From contig NZ_CP089520.1 of assembly GCF_021222645.1 (NCBI RefSeq), forward strand, positions 1 through 64,000: a stretch of 64,000 nt of DNA. The letters run 5' to 3'. A program made the position numbers and the translations under genes. The DNA is from Candidatus Nanosynbacter sp. HMT-352. GTDB lineage: Bacteria > Patescibacteriota > Saccharimonadia > Saccharimonadales > Saccharimonadaceae. The notes under the pieces are model-generated. The model did no database searches. It had not been told where the DNA came from and was given only the letters and a program-made list of their open reading frames with translations. Shown here one piece after another: positions 17,861 to 26,865 of this stretch (positions are counted from its first letter, which is position 1; every line of letters begins with the position of its first letter).

Positions 17861-17889
17861 TTGCAAAAGTTTCCCAGGCGTAGTATAGT
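17861..17889 (+). promoter_or_regulatory. Promoter of the rrf2-yhgE operon
   Basis: TTGCAA (17861-17866), 17-bp spacer, TATAGT (17884-17889). The leader is about 37 nt with AAGGA before ATG 17933. A repressor site may overlap it but none is obvious. Confidence 0.75.
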
Positions 17890-17932
17890 GGATAGTCGAT
17901 ATCTATTATATCTAAGTCAAGAAAGGATTTGT

Positions 17933-18367
17933 ATGAGATTATCGGGAGCTGTTGAGCAAGCGTGCTGTATTATGGCGATTCTGGCGGATCCGAAAAGGAC
18001 GACGCCGGTAACTAATGATGCGCTGGCGGAAAAGATGATGGTTTCGCCGACGTACTTGAAGAAAATTAGTCGGAAATTGGTAATAGCAAAGTTAATCACT
18101 TCAACGCAGGGAACTGGCGGTGGATTTATTTTAGCGAGAAAAATGAACGAAGTTACGTTGCATGATGTTGTCCTTGCAATTGAGGGGGAATCGCCATTTT
18201 TTCAACCCCAGGGAATTGTTGAGAGAGTTTTTCATTCGCGTCCTCGTCAGGTGGAAATTGGTATGAATATGATAGAAAAGGTTTTCTCTGAAGCGCAGGA
18301 AAAGTGGAGTGAATATTTGAAAACTGTGACGCTGGAAGATATCGCAGAGGAGGTTACACATGATTAA
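17933..18367 (+). CDS. Rrf2-family transcriptional regulator
   Basis: Winged-helix DNA-binding protein of 144 residues. The N-terminal MRLSGAVEQACCIMAIL and VSPTYLKKISRKL form the HTH, and TGGGFILAR is the wing. The three cluster-binding cysteines that IscR/NsrR-type members carry in the loop after residue 90 are absent, so metal-cofactor sensing is unlikely. The start at 17933 follows AAGGA; the frame runs further upstream through the promoter and is not used. It overlaps the YhgE-like gene by 8 nt, so it probably autoregulates and controls that membrane protein (inference). Confidence 0.85.
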   Translation: MRLSGAVEQACCIMAILADPKRTTPVTNDALAEKMMVSPTYLKKISRKLVIAKLITSTQGTGGGFILARKMNEVTLHDVVLAIEGESPFFQPQGIVERVFHSRPRQVEIGMNMIEKVFSEAQEKWSEYLKTVTLEDIAEEVTHD

Positions 18368-20447
18368 AAATAAGATGTTACGAGCCGAGTGGAAACATTT
18401 GTTTAGTAATAAAATATTGCTAATATCCATGGCTGTGATTTCGTTTATCCCGATTTTGTACAGTGGATTTTTCTTAGGTTCAATTTGGGATCCGTACGGA
18501 CAAACAAAAAACTTGCCGGTGGCGTTTGTGAACGAAGATAAGGGCGCCAGCTTAAATGGCAAATCGCTGAATGTCGGCGAATCTGTCGAGAAAAAACTGA
18601 AAGATAATCACGATTTGGGCTGGGAGTTTGTCAGTAAGCAACAAGCAGACGAAGGCGTGAATAGCGGGCATTTTTATGCAGTGGTAACTATTCCGTCCGA
18701 CTTTTCGCAGAAAGCGGCGTCAATTACCGAATCTGAACCTCAGCAAGCGGTTATTAATTTTACGACCACGCCAGCGAAAAACTATATCGGTTCGCTAGTC
18801 AGCAATCAAGCTGCCGCCAAGGTTAAATCTTCGGTGTCTGAACAAATCACTCAGGCGTACGCTAAGGGAATTTTGGAGAATTTGGACAAGCTTGGAATAG
18901 GGCTGGACACGGCAGCTAACGGCGCGTCAACTTTGCACGACGGATTAGGGCGATTGCAATCTGGCACACAAGCATACGTTGGCGGCGTTAAGCAATTAGC
19001 GGTAAATCAGCAATCCTTGACTGGCGGACTGGCACAACTTAGCGACGGTTCTCGTAAATTACAGGCGGGATTGGGGCAATTGTCGAACAATTTGCCGACC
19101 GAATCTCAATTGTCACAATTATCTGACGGCATGAAACAATTGCAATCGGGCATAAATCAGTTAAACGCCAGCGTGAGTAATCCATCGCCAGCGCTCGTGG
19201 CTCAGCAAAACAAGGTAGAAACGACCGCGCAAACTTTAAAGGAAACAATAGAAGATTCGAAATCCGACTTGTTGACGGCGGGCGGCACTTTGCGGACCTT
19301 GGGCGCGCAAGCAGCCGCTCCTGGTGGCAATTCTACGACGACGATAAGTTTGCCGCAAATTAGCAATATTTCTCGAGCATTCACGAAAACTCAGACGATT
19401 ATCGCGCAGATGGGGACGCTACGTGACGATCTTCAAACGCTAACTCAACAATTATCAGCACAACAAACGCAGCTTCAGGCTGGAGTTTCTATATTGAATA
19501 ACGGCGTCAATCAATTGACACCAAACGCAATCACCGCATTTAACGGCTATAACAGCGTGCGATTTGCGAATAATCAATTGTTGGCGGGCTCGGCAAGCTT
19601 AACAAACGGCTTAAGCGAAGCAAAATCGGGCAGTCAAAAATTGGCGAATGGCGCGAGTTTATTAGAAAGTCGCTCGGGCGCGTTAATTGATGGAACTTCG
19701 CAACTGGCAAGCGGCGCGGATACGCTGGCGAATAAATTGGCGGACGCTTCTAATCGCATAAAAATTCAACCAACTGGCGCTACGACTCAGCAGCAAATTG
19801 CGAATCCAGTGAAGTCGGAAATGACCGAAAAGGGCAATGTTCCGAACTATGGCTACGCTTTGTCGCCGTATGTTTTGTCGCTAAGTTTGTTCGTTGGGGC
19901 AATTGTCCTGAATGTTATTTATCCGATTCGCAAAACTTTTTCTGAACAGGAAAGTGCGATTCGTTGGTGGCTATCTAAAGCTTCAGTGGCTGGCGTGGCG
20001 GCCTTTATGCAAGCAACGATTTTGATGTTGGTGATGGTATTTTTCTTAGGACTAACTCCAGAGCATCCAGCGCATTTCATCGGGGCAGTTTATCTGACGT
20101 CGTTTGCGTATATGTCGATTGTGTCGCTTTTGGTGATTGTTTTGGACAATCCGGGGCGATTCCTAGCGATGGTTCTTTTGGTGCTTCAATTGGGCTCCAG
20201 CGAAGGAACATTCCCAATCCAAACTGCCAACGGATTCTTCCAAGCAATTAATCCGCTAGTGCCGATGACTTACTCGATTCGCGCATTGCGTCAGGCTATT
20301 TCGGGTGGGCTAGATAACGCATTTTACGGCGGCAGTATGTGGGTTTTGATTGGATTCTTGTTGGTGGCTAATTTATTGACAATCGGCTTCTTTGCTTATC
20401 GCGGCAAGCGTAAATTCGCACACACGTCGGTGGATGGCGATGATTAA
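18360..20447 (+). CDS. YhgE/Pip-like membrane protein
   Basis: Large membrane protein of the YhgE/Pip (phage infection protein, ABC-2-related) family. A first transmembrane helix at residues about 18-40 is followed by a long extracellular region. That region begins with the family signature NLPVAFVNEDKGASLNG and continues with repeated L-x(2)-G heptads (SLTGGLAQLSDGSRKLQAG and similar) forming a coiled stalk. The C-terminal third holds about five membrane helices. Related proteins act in phage infection and in ESX-type secretion (EsaA); no ESX genes are seen here. Length is 695 aa, and it is translationally coupled to the Rrf2 gene. Confidence 0.88.
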   Translation: MIKNKMLRAEWKHLFSNKILLISMAVISFIPILYSGFFLGSIWDPYGQTKNLPVAFVNEDKGASLNGKSLNVGESVEKKLKDNHDLGWEFVSKQQADEGVNSGHFYAVVTIPSDFSQKAASITESEPQQAVINFTTTPAKNYIGSLVSNQAAAKVKSSVSEQITQAYAKGILENLDKLGIGLDTAANGASTLHDGLGRLQSGTQAYVGGVKQLAVNQQSLTGGLAQLSDGSRKLQAGLGQLSNNLPTESQLSQLSDGMKQLQSGINQLNASVSNPSPALVAQQNKVETTAQTLKETIEDSKSDLLTAGGTLRTLGAQAAAPGGNSTTTISLPQISNISRAFTKTQTIIAQMGTLRDDLQTLTQQLSAQQTQLQAGVSILNNGVNQLTPNAITAFNGYNSVRFANNQLLAGSASLTNGLSEAKSGSQKLANGASLLESRSGALIDGTSQLASGADTLANKLADASNRIKIQPTGATTQQQIANPVKSEMTEKGNVPNYGYALSPYVLSLSLFVGAIVLNVIYPIRKTFSEQESAIRWWLSKASVAGVAAFMQATILMLVMVFFLGLTPEHPAHFIGAVYLTSFAYMSIVSLLVIVLDNPGRFLAMVLLVLQLGSSEGTFPIQTANGFFQAINPLVPMTYSIRALRQAISGGLDNAFYGGSMWVLIGFLLVANLLTIGFFAYRGKRKFAHTSVDGDD

Positions 20448-20474
20448 TTGACCTCTGTTATAAAACATTGTTCT

Positions 20475-20503
20475 TTGACAAAAAATGAGCGGTTTGCTAA
20501 TAT
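20475..20503 (+). promoter_or_regulatory. Promoter of rnj
   Basis: TTGACA (20475-20480), 17-bp spacer, TAATAT (20498-20503) preceded by TGC. The leader of about 80 nt can form a small hairpin (TAGAGG 20516-20521 with CCTCTA 20538-20543). Confidence 0.8.
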
Positions 20504-20589
20504 AAGAGTACTAACTAGAGGAATTTACATCAGTTTACCTCTATACCTGGTTTTTGAATTATATTGTAATAAAAAAGGAGTATAACAAT

Positions 20590-22749
20590 ATGGGTCAGCG
20601 GCGACTAGCAACACCGCAAAAAGACGACGCCAACAAGCGTCCACAGTCAAAGAAAAACAATAATGCAGTTTTGAATAGTACAACTACTCGTAAGGGTGAA
20701 GTTTTTCGAGCTCAGCGACGAACAAGCGAGAACGTTAATCTCAGGGCTTCACAGCACTTGATTGATATTCCTGTAAATAAGTCGGTTTACAACGGATATG
20801 GCGGTGAGCAATTTAGTGCCAAAATGCAACCAAAACCTGTTCGCGGCGGTCAGCCGAAACTTCGGATTATTCCGATTGGTGGCGTGGGCGAAATGGGAAT
20901 TGGTAAGAATATGAACGCCATCGAATATGATGATGAGATTATCATCGTAGATATGGGATTTCTGTTCCCAGGCAGTGATTATCCAGGCATTAATTACATC
21001 ACGCCAGATATCACTTGGCTGGAAGAGAATAAGCATAAAATTAAGGCACACGTATTTACGCACGGGCACCTTGATCACATTGGTTCGTTCCGTCACTTCA
21101 TTCATCGTATTCCAGCGCCAGTTTATGGCTCTAAGTTTACGATTGGCATGCTTGATCGAACGATGGACGATTCAGAAGTGGATTTTAAGCCAGATTATCG
21201 AGTGATGGATCCGCTGAGTCACGAAATTGTTCAAGTTTCTAAGCATTTTTCAATCGAGTTGGTGCGAGTTAACCACTCAATTCCTGATTCTACGGCGGTT
21301 ATTATTCGAACCCCAATGGGTGTGATTGTCGATTCTGGTGACTGGAGATTTGAGGAGAGTCCAGTTGACGGCCAGAAGTTTGACCTTGAGCGGCTGACTG
21401 AAGTGGCTTCAAAAGAAGGCATTTTAATGTTTATGAATGAATCGACTAACTGTGAGTCGGCCGGTACACATACGCATACGGAATTTGATATTCAGTATTC
21501 TATCGGTCAGGTGATGGACAAGTTTAGTAATAGTCGAGTTATTTTAAGCTGTTTCTCATCGCAGGTGCATCGCTTGCAATTAATTTTGGAAGAGGCGCAT
21601 AAGCACGGACGCAAGGTGGCATTTGCTGGATTCTCGATGATTCAAAACCTAGAGGTGGCGCTGCGTTCGGGAACGATTAAGATTCCTAAAGACACCATCA
21701 TGAAGATGGAAGATATTGTTAAATTGCCAGATAATCAAATTGCCGTAGTTTGTACTGGCTCGCAGGGTGAATTTAATGCTGTCTTAAATCGCATGGCGAC
21801 GGGTGCTCATAAATATATGAAAATTAAGGGCTCGGACGTTGTGGTGTTTAGCTCAAATCCAATTCCTGGCAATGAAAAAAGCGTGGTGCGAACGGTTGAC
21901 GGTCTGATGCGTGAGGGTTCTGATGTTATTCAAAACGGAAAGACTCACTTGACGGGTGTTGGTCCATTACACTTGTCGGGTCATGGATATTATGACGACC
22001 ACGTTAAATTGATCAATGCACTTAACCCAACTTATTACATGCCAATTCACGGTGAATTCCACATGTTGGTGCATAATGCCAGGTTGGCGGAAAAGGAATG
22101 CGGAATTCCTCGTAAGAATATTTTTGTGTGTGATGCTGGAGATATTATTGAGATTGATATTGAAAGGCAAGCAAAGAAAGCTGGGCGAATTCATGTTGGT
22201 GGCGTTATGTATGATGATACTGGTGCGATTGTTTCTGAGGTTGTACTGAAAGATCGCATTCACATGTCGCAAGAGGGAATGTTTGTTGTGGTGTTGACCG
22301 TACAGCGTGGCACGGGACGATTATTGACTAGCCCAGACATTATTTCTCGCGGATTTATTTACTTGCGCGACTCTGAAGAATTGATGAATATGATTCGCCA
22401 GTACTTGAAGCAAAAAGCGGCACGTAGTTTTTCTGGTAAATATGATTTAGATGTGATCAAAAAAGAAATTAAAGATGAGATTACGCATATATTGTACGAT
22501 CAGACTCGCCGAACACCGATTGTCATTCCGGTGATAAATGAGGTTGGTGGCTTGAAGTCTGTTAAGTCGGCAGCTACGCCAACGCATTCTGTCGTGAAAT
22601 CGCCAGCGCGTGGTAAAAAGCCTGACTCAGACGAGCCAAAGATGACTTTTCCAACTGCTCCACGCCGCCGTTTCCCGCAGCGCCAAGTGCCGGATACTGA
22701 AGCAAATGACACAAAAGCCAGAGAGCGACAGAACGTACGCCCGTACTAG
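20590..22749 (+). CDS. rnj: Ribonuclease J
   Basis: Metallo-beta-lactamase/beta-CASP ribonuclease with 5'-3' exonuclease and endonuclease activity, central to mRNA turnover in bacteria without RNase E. The zinc site HGHLDHIG and the later histidines (NHSIPDS, SGHGYYDD, PIHGEFHML) are all present. The N-terminal 80 residues and C-terminal 70 residues are basic, low-complexity extensions. ATG 20590 is chosen because AAGGAG lies 9 nt upstream; the 12 codons before it cover that site. The product is 719 aa, longer than the usual 555-600 because of the extensions. Confidence 0.95.
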   Translation: MGQRRLATPQKDDANKRPQSKKNNNAVLNSTTTRKGEVFRAQRRTSENVNLRASQHLIDIPVNKSVYNGYGGEQFSAKMQPKPVRGGQPKLRIIPIGGVGEMGIGKNMNAIEYDDEIIIVDMGFLFPGSDYPGINYITPDITWLEENKHKIKAHVFTHGHLDHIGSFRHFIHRIPAPVYGSKFTIGMLDRTMDDSEVDFKPDYRVMDPLSHEIVQVSKHFSIELVRVNHSIPDSTAVIIRTPMGVIVDSGDWRFEESPVDGQKFDLERLTEVASKEGILMFMNESTNCESAGTHTHTEFDIQYSIGQVMDKFSNSRVILSCFSSQVHRLQLILEEAHKHGRKVAFAGFSMIQNLEVALRSGTIKIPKDTIMKMEDIVKLPDNQIAVVCTGSQGEFNAVLNRMATGAHKYMKIKGSDVVVFSSNPIPGNEKSVVRTVDGLMREGSDVIQNGKTHLTGVGPLHLSGHGYYDDHVKLINALNPTYYMPIHGEFHMLVHNARLAEKECGIPRKNIFVCDAGDIIEIDIERQAKKAGRIHVGGVMYDDTGAIVSEVVLKDRIHMSQEGMFVVVLTVQRGTGRLLTSPDIISRGFIYLRDSEELMNMIRQYLKQKAARSFSGKYDLDVIKKEIKDEITHILYDQTRRTPIVIPVINEVGGLKSVKSAATPTHSVVKSPARGKKPDSDEPKMTFPTAPRRRFPQRQVPDTEANDTKARERQNVRPY

Positions 22750-22758
22750 GGTTCTAGA

Positions 22759-22787
22759 TTGATTTTACTAGTTAATTATGCTATAAT
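22759..22787 (+). promoter_or_regulatory. Upstream promoter of ftsK
   Basis: TTGATT (22759-22764), 17-bp spacer, TATAAT (22782-22787) preceded by TGC. Confidence 0.65.
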
Positions 22788-22839
22788 ACTAAGCACATTA
22801 AATTGATTTTTATATCTGTTAATAAGTATAAAATCAGTG

Positions 22840-22845
22840 TATAAT
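22840..22845 (+). promoter_or_regulatory. Second -10 box before ftsK
   Basis: TATAAT placing a transcript start near 22852, between ATG 22850 and ATG 22856. This supports the later ATG as a leaderless start. A tandem arrangement with the promoter at 22759-22787 is likely. Confidence 0.55.
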
Positions 22846-22855
22846 AAAAATGATT

Positions 22856-25069
22856 ATGGCAAAAAAACGAAAGAGCACGAAAAAATCTACACCAGCCAAG
22901 CCTCAACATAGTTTGCCGGCGGGTTTTTGGTCGCAAGTTGGCGCGGTGATGCTTATTCTTTTGTCGCTACTACTCGTCGTGTCGTGGTTTGGCGTCGGTG
23001 GTCCGGTTTTACAGTGGATTGATATGGCGACTGTAAAAACTATTGGCTATACCGCGTACGCCCTACCGATATTACTGATTTATTTAGCGGTTGAGACTTT
23101 CCGGGCGGAAGAGAATCAGTTGCCTGTAGTAGTGAAGTTTGCGGCAGTTTTGGAAATTGTGTGGTTTTCTGGATTGTTTGGGTTAATGAAGACGGCTTCG
23201 CATCCGAATTCTGGTGGATTTGTGGGCGATATATTGAATACGGCCACACTGAAAATGGTAGATTCGGCAATTGCTGTGATTATTTATCTAGTTTTGGCGT
23301 TTATAACAGTTCTATTTATTACTCAGACGTCGCCGTTTACAGTTTTCAGTAAACTTTGGGAGATGATTAAGAGCAATACTAAGGAAGACGATAATAATCG
23401 TTCTATTATGAAGAAGGCGTCAATTGCTCAGCCGGCAGAAGAAGAGAAAAAGACCGACTTGGGAGAAATTAAGCTAAACGCTGGTGTGCCAATAATTGAT
23501 ACAGCCAAAGAGAAAAAGAGCTTATTAAAGAAAGTAGAGAAGCCGGAAAAGGTCAATGAAGAGCAGGCTTTGGTGGCAACTCGTGATCCAAATTGGGAAG
23601 CGCCAAGTTTGGAATTATTAGAGAAGAATGAAAGTGGCGCTGACGCTGGAGATACGCGCCAGAACGCCCAAATAATTCATGATACACTGTCTGAATTTAA
23701 TATTGAGGCAGCGATGGGTGATATTAATGTTGGCCCAAAAGTTACGCAATATACCCTAAGACCGCCAAGTGGAGTTAAATTGACGCGAATTACAGCGCTA
23801 GAAACTAATATCGCACTTAATTTGGCGGCACAGAGCTTAAGAATTGAGGCGCCAATTCCTGGTCAAAAGGCTGTTGGTATTGAAGTGCCTAACCGTAAGG
23901 CTGCTGAGGTACGGCTGCGAAGTACGCTGTCATCAAAGCAATGGGCTGCTGCTCGTGATCCTTTGAGTTTTGGAATTGGTAAAGATATATCCGGTCAAGT
24001 TGTTGTGGGTGAGCTGGGAAAGATGCCGCATTTGTTGATTGCTGGACAAACGGGTTCTGGTAAGTCTGTTATGATTAATACTTTGCTGTGTAGCTTGCTA
24101 TATCGCAATAGTCCGAGTGATATGAAGTTGATTTTAGTTGACCCGAAGCAAGTCGAAATGGCGCCGTACGCTGATATTCCGCACCTTCTTACTCCGGTGA
24201 TCAATGAACCAGAGAAGACTATCTCAGCCTTGAAGTGGGCGGTGAATGAGATGGAGCGACGCTACAAATTATTGGCGGGCGAGAAAATCCGTAACATTAA
24301 GGAATATAACAAGAGGCTGCAGTCGCGCGCTAAGAAGATTGCAATTGCTGATGAAAACGGCAACGTTCAGGAGCATGAAGATGGATCGATGCCGTATATC
24401 GTGATTGTGATAGACGAGATGTCCGATCTCATGATGATGGCTAAAAAGGATGTTGAGACGTTAATTGTTCGTTTGGCGCAGAAATCGCGAGCGGTTGGTA
24501 TTCACTTGGTGTTGGCGACGCAGCGTCCTAGCGTAAACGTGATTACTGGTTTGATTAAGGCGAACGTTCCAGCGCGAATTGCCTTTACGGTGGCTAGCCA
24601 GGTCGACAGTATAACAATTCTAGACCAATCTGGTGCTGAAAAGCTATTAGGTCAGGGTGACATGCTATTTTACGTAACAAGTATGAGCAAGCCAAAACGT
24701 ATTCAGGGCGCCTGGGTGACAGATGACGAGGTGAATAAAATTACTGATCATTTGCGTATGCAGATGGCTCCGCAGTACAACGACGAAGTGGTGGCTCAGC
24801 CAGTTCAATTGGATGGCAAGGGTGGCGTCGTGATGGACTTATCTGAAGGTGGTGACGATAAGTTTAAGGATGCGGTTCGTGTGGTGGTTGAGCGACGCAA
24901 GGCCTCAACAAGTATGCTGCAAACGCGTCTGGGAATTGGTTATCAGCGAGCAGCTCGAATCATCGAAGAGATGGAAGAGCGGGGAATCATTGGTCCGCAG
25001 AATGGTTCTAAGCCACGCGAAGTTTTGATTTCTAGTCCAGAAGAATTAGATGAATTGTTGGCGGAATAG
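22856..25069 (+). CDS. ftsK: FtsK/SpoIIIE DNA translocase
   Basis: Septal DNA pump that clears chromosomes during division. The N-terminus has about four membrane helices (residues 20-170), shorter than in E. coli. A linker follows, then the motor: Walker A GQTGSGKS and Walker B IVIVIDEMSDLMM. The C-terminal winged-helix gamma domain (STSMLQTRLGIGYQRAARI) reads polar DNA sequences. Its length of about 737 aa is close to SpoIIIE. In the same growth machinery, the tyrosine recombinase at 43140 could be its partner at dif sites (inference). An alternative start is ATG 22850. Confidence 0.95.
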   Translation: MAKKRKSTKKSTPAKPQHSLPAGFWSQVGAVMLILLSLLLVVSWFGVGGPVLQWIDMATVKTIGYTAYALPILLIYLAVETFRAEENQLPVVVKFAAVLEIVWFSGLFGLMKTASHPNSGGFVGDILNTATLKMVDSAIAVIIYLVLAFITVLFITQTSPFTVFSKLWEMIKSNTKEDDNNRSIMKKASIAQPAEEEKKTDLGEIKLNAGVPIIDTAKEKKSLLKKVEKPEKVNEEQALVATRDPNWEAPSLELLEKNESGADAGDTRQNAQIIHDTLSEFNIEAAMGDINVGPKVTQYTLRPPSGVKLTRITALETNIALNLAAQSLRIEAPIPGQKAVGIEVPNRKAAEVRLRSTLSSKQWAAARDPLSFGIGKDISGQVVVGELGKMPHLLIAGQTGSGKSVMINTLLCSLLYRNSPSDMKLILVDPKQVEMAPYADIPHLLTPVINEPEKTISALKWAVNEMERRYKLLAGEKIRNIKEYNKRLQSRAKKIAIADENGNVQEHEDGSMPYIVIVIDEMSDLMMMAKKDVETLIVRLAQKSRAVGIHLVLATQRPSVNVITGLIKANVPARIAFTVASQVDSITILDQSGAEKLLGQGDMLFYVTSMSKPKRIQGAWVTDDEVNKITDHLRMQMAPQYNDEVVAQPVQLDGKGGVVMDLSEGGDDKFKDAVRVVVERRKASTSMLQTRLGIGYQRAARIIEEMEERGIIGPQNGSKPREVLISSPEELDELLAE

Positions 25070-25097
25070 TAATTGTTGCGACTTATCAGTAGTGAGA

Positions 25098-25127
25098 TTG
25101 GCAATATTGGCTGTTTAGTGATATAAT
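25098..25127 (+). promoter_or_regulatory. Promoter of the rpsF-ssb-rpsR operon
   Basis: TTGGCA (25098-25103), 18-bp spacer, TATAAT (25122-25127) preceded by TGA. The leader is about 65 nt. Confidence 0.7.
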
Positions 25128-25148
25128 AACAATTGAATATTAACCTAA

Positions 25149-25184
25149 GCTTACGTGAGACAGCGTAAGCATCCGTAAATGGAT
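25149..25184 (+). promoter_or_regulatory. Structured leader of rpsF
   Basis: Stem GCTTACG/CGTAAGC (25149-25155 with 25164-25170) is followed by ATCC/GGAT (25171-25174 with 25181-25184), whose CCG lies at the loop edge. S6:S18-binding leaders in other bacteria carry a CCG element, so autoregulation is plausible. Confidence 0.45.
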
Positions 25185-25199
25185 TCCAGAGGAGGAAAC

Positions 25200-25553
25200 A
25201 TGAACGAATACGAACTAACTGTTCTTATTCACCCGGATTTAGAGGCTAATCTAGATTCAGCGTTGGATAAGGTGCGTGGTTTAATCACTACTAACGGTGG
25301 TGAAATTACCAAAGAAGAAAACTGGGGCAAGAAAAAATTGGCCTACACAATCAAGCGTGAAGACTTTGCAGTTTACGTTTGCTTTGAGGTTAAATTGCCA
25401 GCACCAGCTTTGTTGAAGATTTCAAATACGCTTAATATTACTGATGAAGTTTTGCGTTACCTATTGGTAAAAACTGATGAAAAAACTCGTCAAGCATTAA
25501 GCGAGCAAAAAGCACGCAACGAAGAATCTGATTCAAGCGAATCAAGTAAATAA
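25200..25553 (+). CDS. rpsF: Ribosomal protein S6
   Basis: Small-subunit protein that pairs with S18. MNEYELTVLIHPDLE and the EENWGKKKLAYTIKRE segment match the family; a short acidic Ser/Glu tail follows. ATG 25200 follows GGAGGAAAC (25190-25198) and is preferred over a GTG-less frame extension to 25179. The product is 117 aa. It is the first gene of the classical rpsF-ssb-rpsR operon. Confidence 0.95.
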   Translation: MNEYELTVLIHPDLEANLDSALDKVRGLITTNGGEITKEENWGKKKLAYTIKREDFAVYVCFEVKLPAPALLKISNTLNITDEVLRYLLVKTDEKTRQALSEQKARNEESDSSESSK

Positions 25554-25588
25554 GCCTAACTGCCGTAAGGTAAAAGAGGGGATAGAAT

Positions 25589-26011
25589 ATGGCACGAAGT
25601 ATCAATCAAGTGATTTTGTTGGGTAGATTGACACGCGATCCAGAACAGCGAACAACCGCTTCTGGTAAGAACGTGGTTAGCTTCAGTATTGCTGTTGATC
25701 GACAATCTCAAGACGATCAGGCTGACTTTTTCAATATCACAGCCTGGGATAAACTTGGTGATTTGGTAATGCAATATCTAAGCAAAGGTCGTCGGGTTTT
25801 GATCCAAGGACGACTACGACAGGATAGCTGGGAAGATAAGGATACTGGTAAAAGACAGAGTCGAATTGAAGTTACTGCTTCAGATGTAACGTTCTTAGAC
25901 GGTCCAAGCGGCGACAATTCAGGTTCTGCAGCACCAAAGACTACTAAAAAAGAGGAAGTCGTAACGGAAATTGACGATAAGCCAATTGACTTAAGCGAAA
26001 TTCCATTCTAA
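25589..26011 (+). CDS. ssb: Single-stranded DNA-binding protein
   Basis: OB-fold protein that coats single-stranded DNA in replication and repair. [14 protein letters not shown] opens the fold and [15 protein letters not shown] continues it. A flexible linker leads to the acidic tip IDLSEIPF that recruits partner proteins. Length 140 fits the compact SSB form. It lies between rpsF and rpsR with a purine-rich ribosome binding site. Confidence 0.96.
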   Translation: MARSINQVILLGRLTRDPEQRTTASGKNVVSFSIAVDRQSQDDQADFFNITAWDKLGDLVMQYLSKGRRVLIQGRLRQDSWEDKDTGKRQSRIEVTASDVTFLDGPSGDNSGSAAPKTTKKEEVVTEIDDKPIDLSEIPF

Positions 26012-26024
26012 TAAGGAGATTAAA

Positions 26025-26222
26025 ATGGCACAATTGAAGAAAAATCCACCGATTATTTTTGACTATAAAGATGTAAAAACTTTGCAACGTTACATCAATG
26101 TTTACGGTCAAATCGAGCCAATCAGCAAGACTGGTTTGAGTGAAAAGCAACAGCGAAGCTTGGCAGTAGCAATTAAGCGCGCTCGCCACTTGGCTTTGTT
26201 GCCATTTGTTACTAGCAACTAG
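26025..26222 (+). CDS. rpsR: Ribosomal protein S18
   Basis: 65-residue basic protein that binds S6 on the 30S platform. [21 protein letters not shown] and [18 protein letters not shown] match the family; it is of the cysteine-free type. It is preceded by TAAGGAG and followed by a strong hairpin. Confidence 0.95.
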   Translation: MAQLKKNPPIIFDYKDVKTLQRYINVYGQIEPISKTGLSEKQQRSLAVAIKRARHLALLPFVTSN

Positions 26223-26237
26223 GAACGTTTAATGCGC

Positions 26238-26279
26238 AATATCTCGTTGCTATTACATATTTGGCAGCGAGATATTTTA
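26238..26279 (+). terminator. Terminator or attenuator between rpsR and efp
   Basis: A 13-bp stem (26238-26250 with 26264-26276) is followed by TTTAT. No separate promoter for efp is visible after it, so partial read-through into efp is probable. Confidence 0.7.
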
Positions 26280-26295
26280 TTGAAAAGGAGAAAAT

Positions 26296-26856
26296 ATGTA
26301 TCAGCCAACTGATTTGAAAAAAGGCGTAGTTTGTCAAATTGACGGCAAGCCATATCGCGTCGTAGAGTACGGCCAAAAGGTTATGGGTCGTGGCGGTTCG
26401 ATTGTTAACGTGAAATTGAAAAACCTAATTGACGGAAGTGTTATTCCAAAGACTTTCAAGGGTCAAGAGCGAATCGAAGCTGCGGAAGTAAATAATAAAA
26501 CTGCGCAATATTTGTATAACGACGGCGATAAGTTCTATTTCATGGATCCGACTAGCTTTGAGCAATTTGAGCTGGCTGCGGAAATCGTGGATGATGCTAG
26601 TAAATACCTGAAAGAAGGTGATGAATTAAGCCTTCAATTTTTCGATGGTCGAGTGATCAACGTTGAACTACCAAAGAATAAATATTTGGAAGTTACCTAT
26701 ACGGAAGATGTGGTTAAGGGTGATACGACTTCATCTGTGCTAAAAGACGCTACTTTGGAGACAGGGCTAGTTGTCAAAGTTCCAGCATTTATCAAGCAGG
26801 GCGATATTATTAGCGTTGACACTTCAACTGGTGAATATCGCGAGCGAAAGAAATAG
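26296..26856 (+). CDS. efp: Elongation factor P with Arg32
   Basis: Translation factor that rescues ribosomes stalled at polyproline. All three OB-like domains are present in 186 residues, with the C-terminal family segment GDIISVDTSTGEYRER. The tip of domain I, which carries the modified residue, reads MGRGGS, placing arginine at position 32 where E. coli has a lysine. Arg32 forms are rhamnosylated by EarP in some proteobacteria. No EarP gene occurs in this window, so the modification state is unknown. AAAGGAG precedes the ATG. Confidence 0.95.
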   Translation: MYQPTDLKKGVVCQIDGKPYRVVEYGQKVMGRGGSIVNVKLKNLIDGSVIPKTFKGQERIEAAEVNNKTAQYLYNDGDKFYFMDPTSFEQFELAAEIVDDASKYLKEGDELSLQFFDGRVINVELPKNKYLEVTYTEDVVKGDTTSSVLKDATLETGLVVKVPAFIKQGDIISVDTSTGEYRERKK

Positions 26857-26865
26857 TCATATTTA

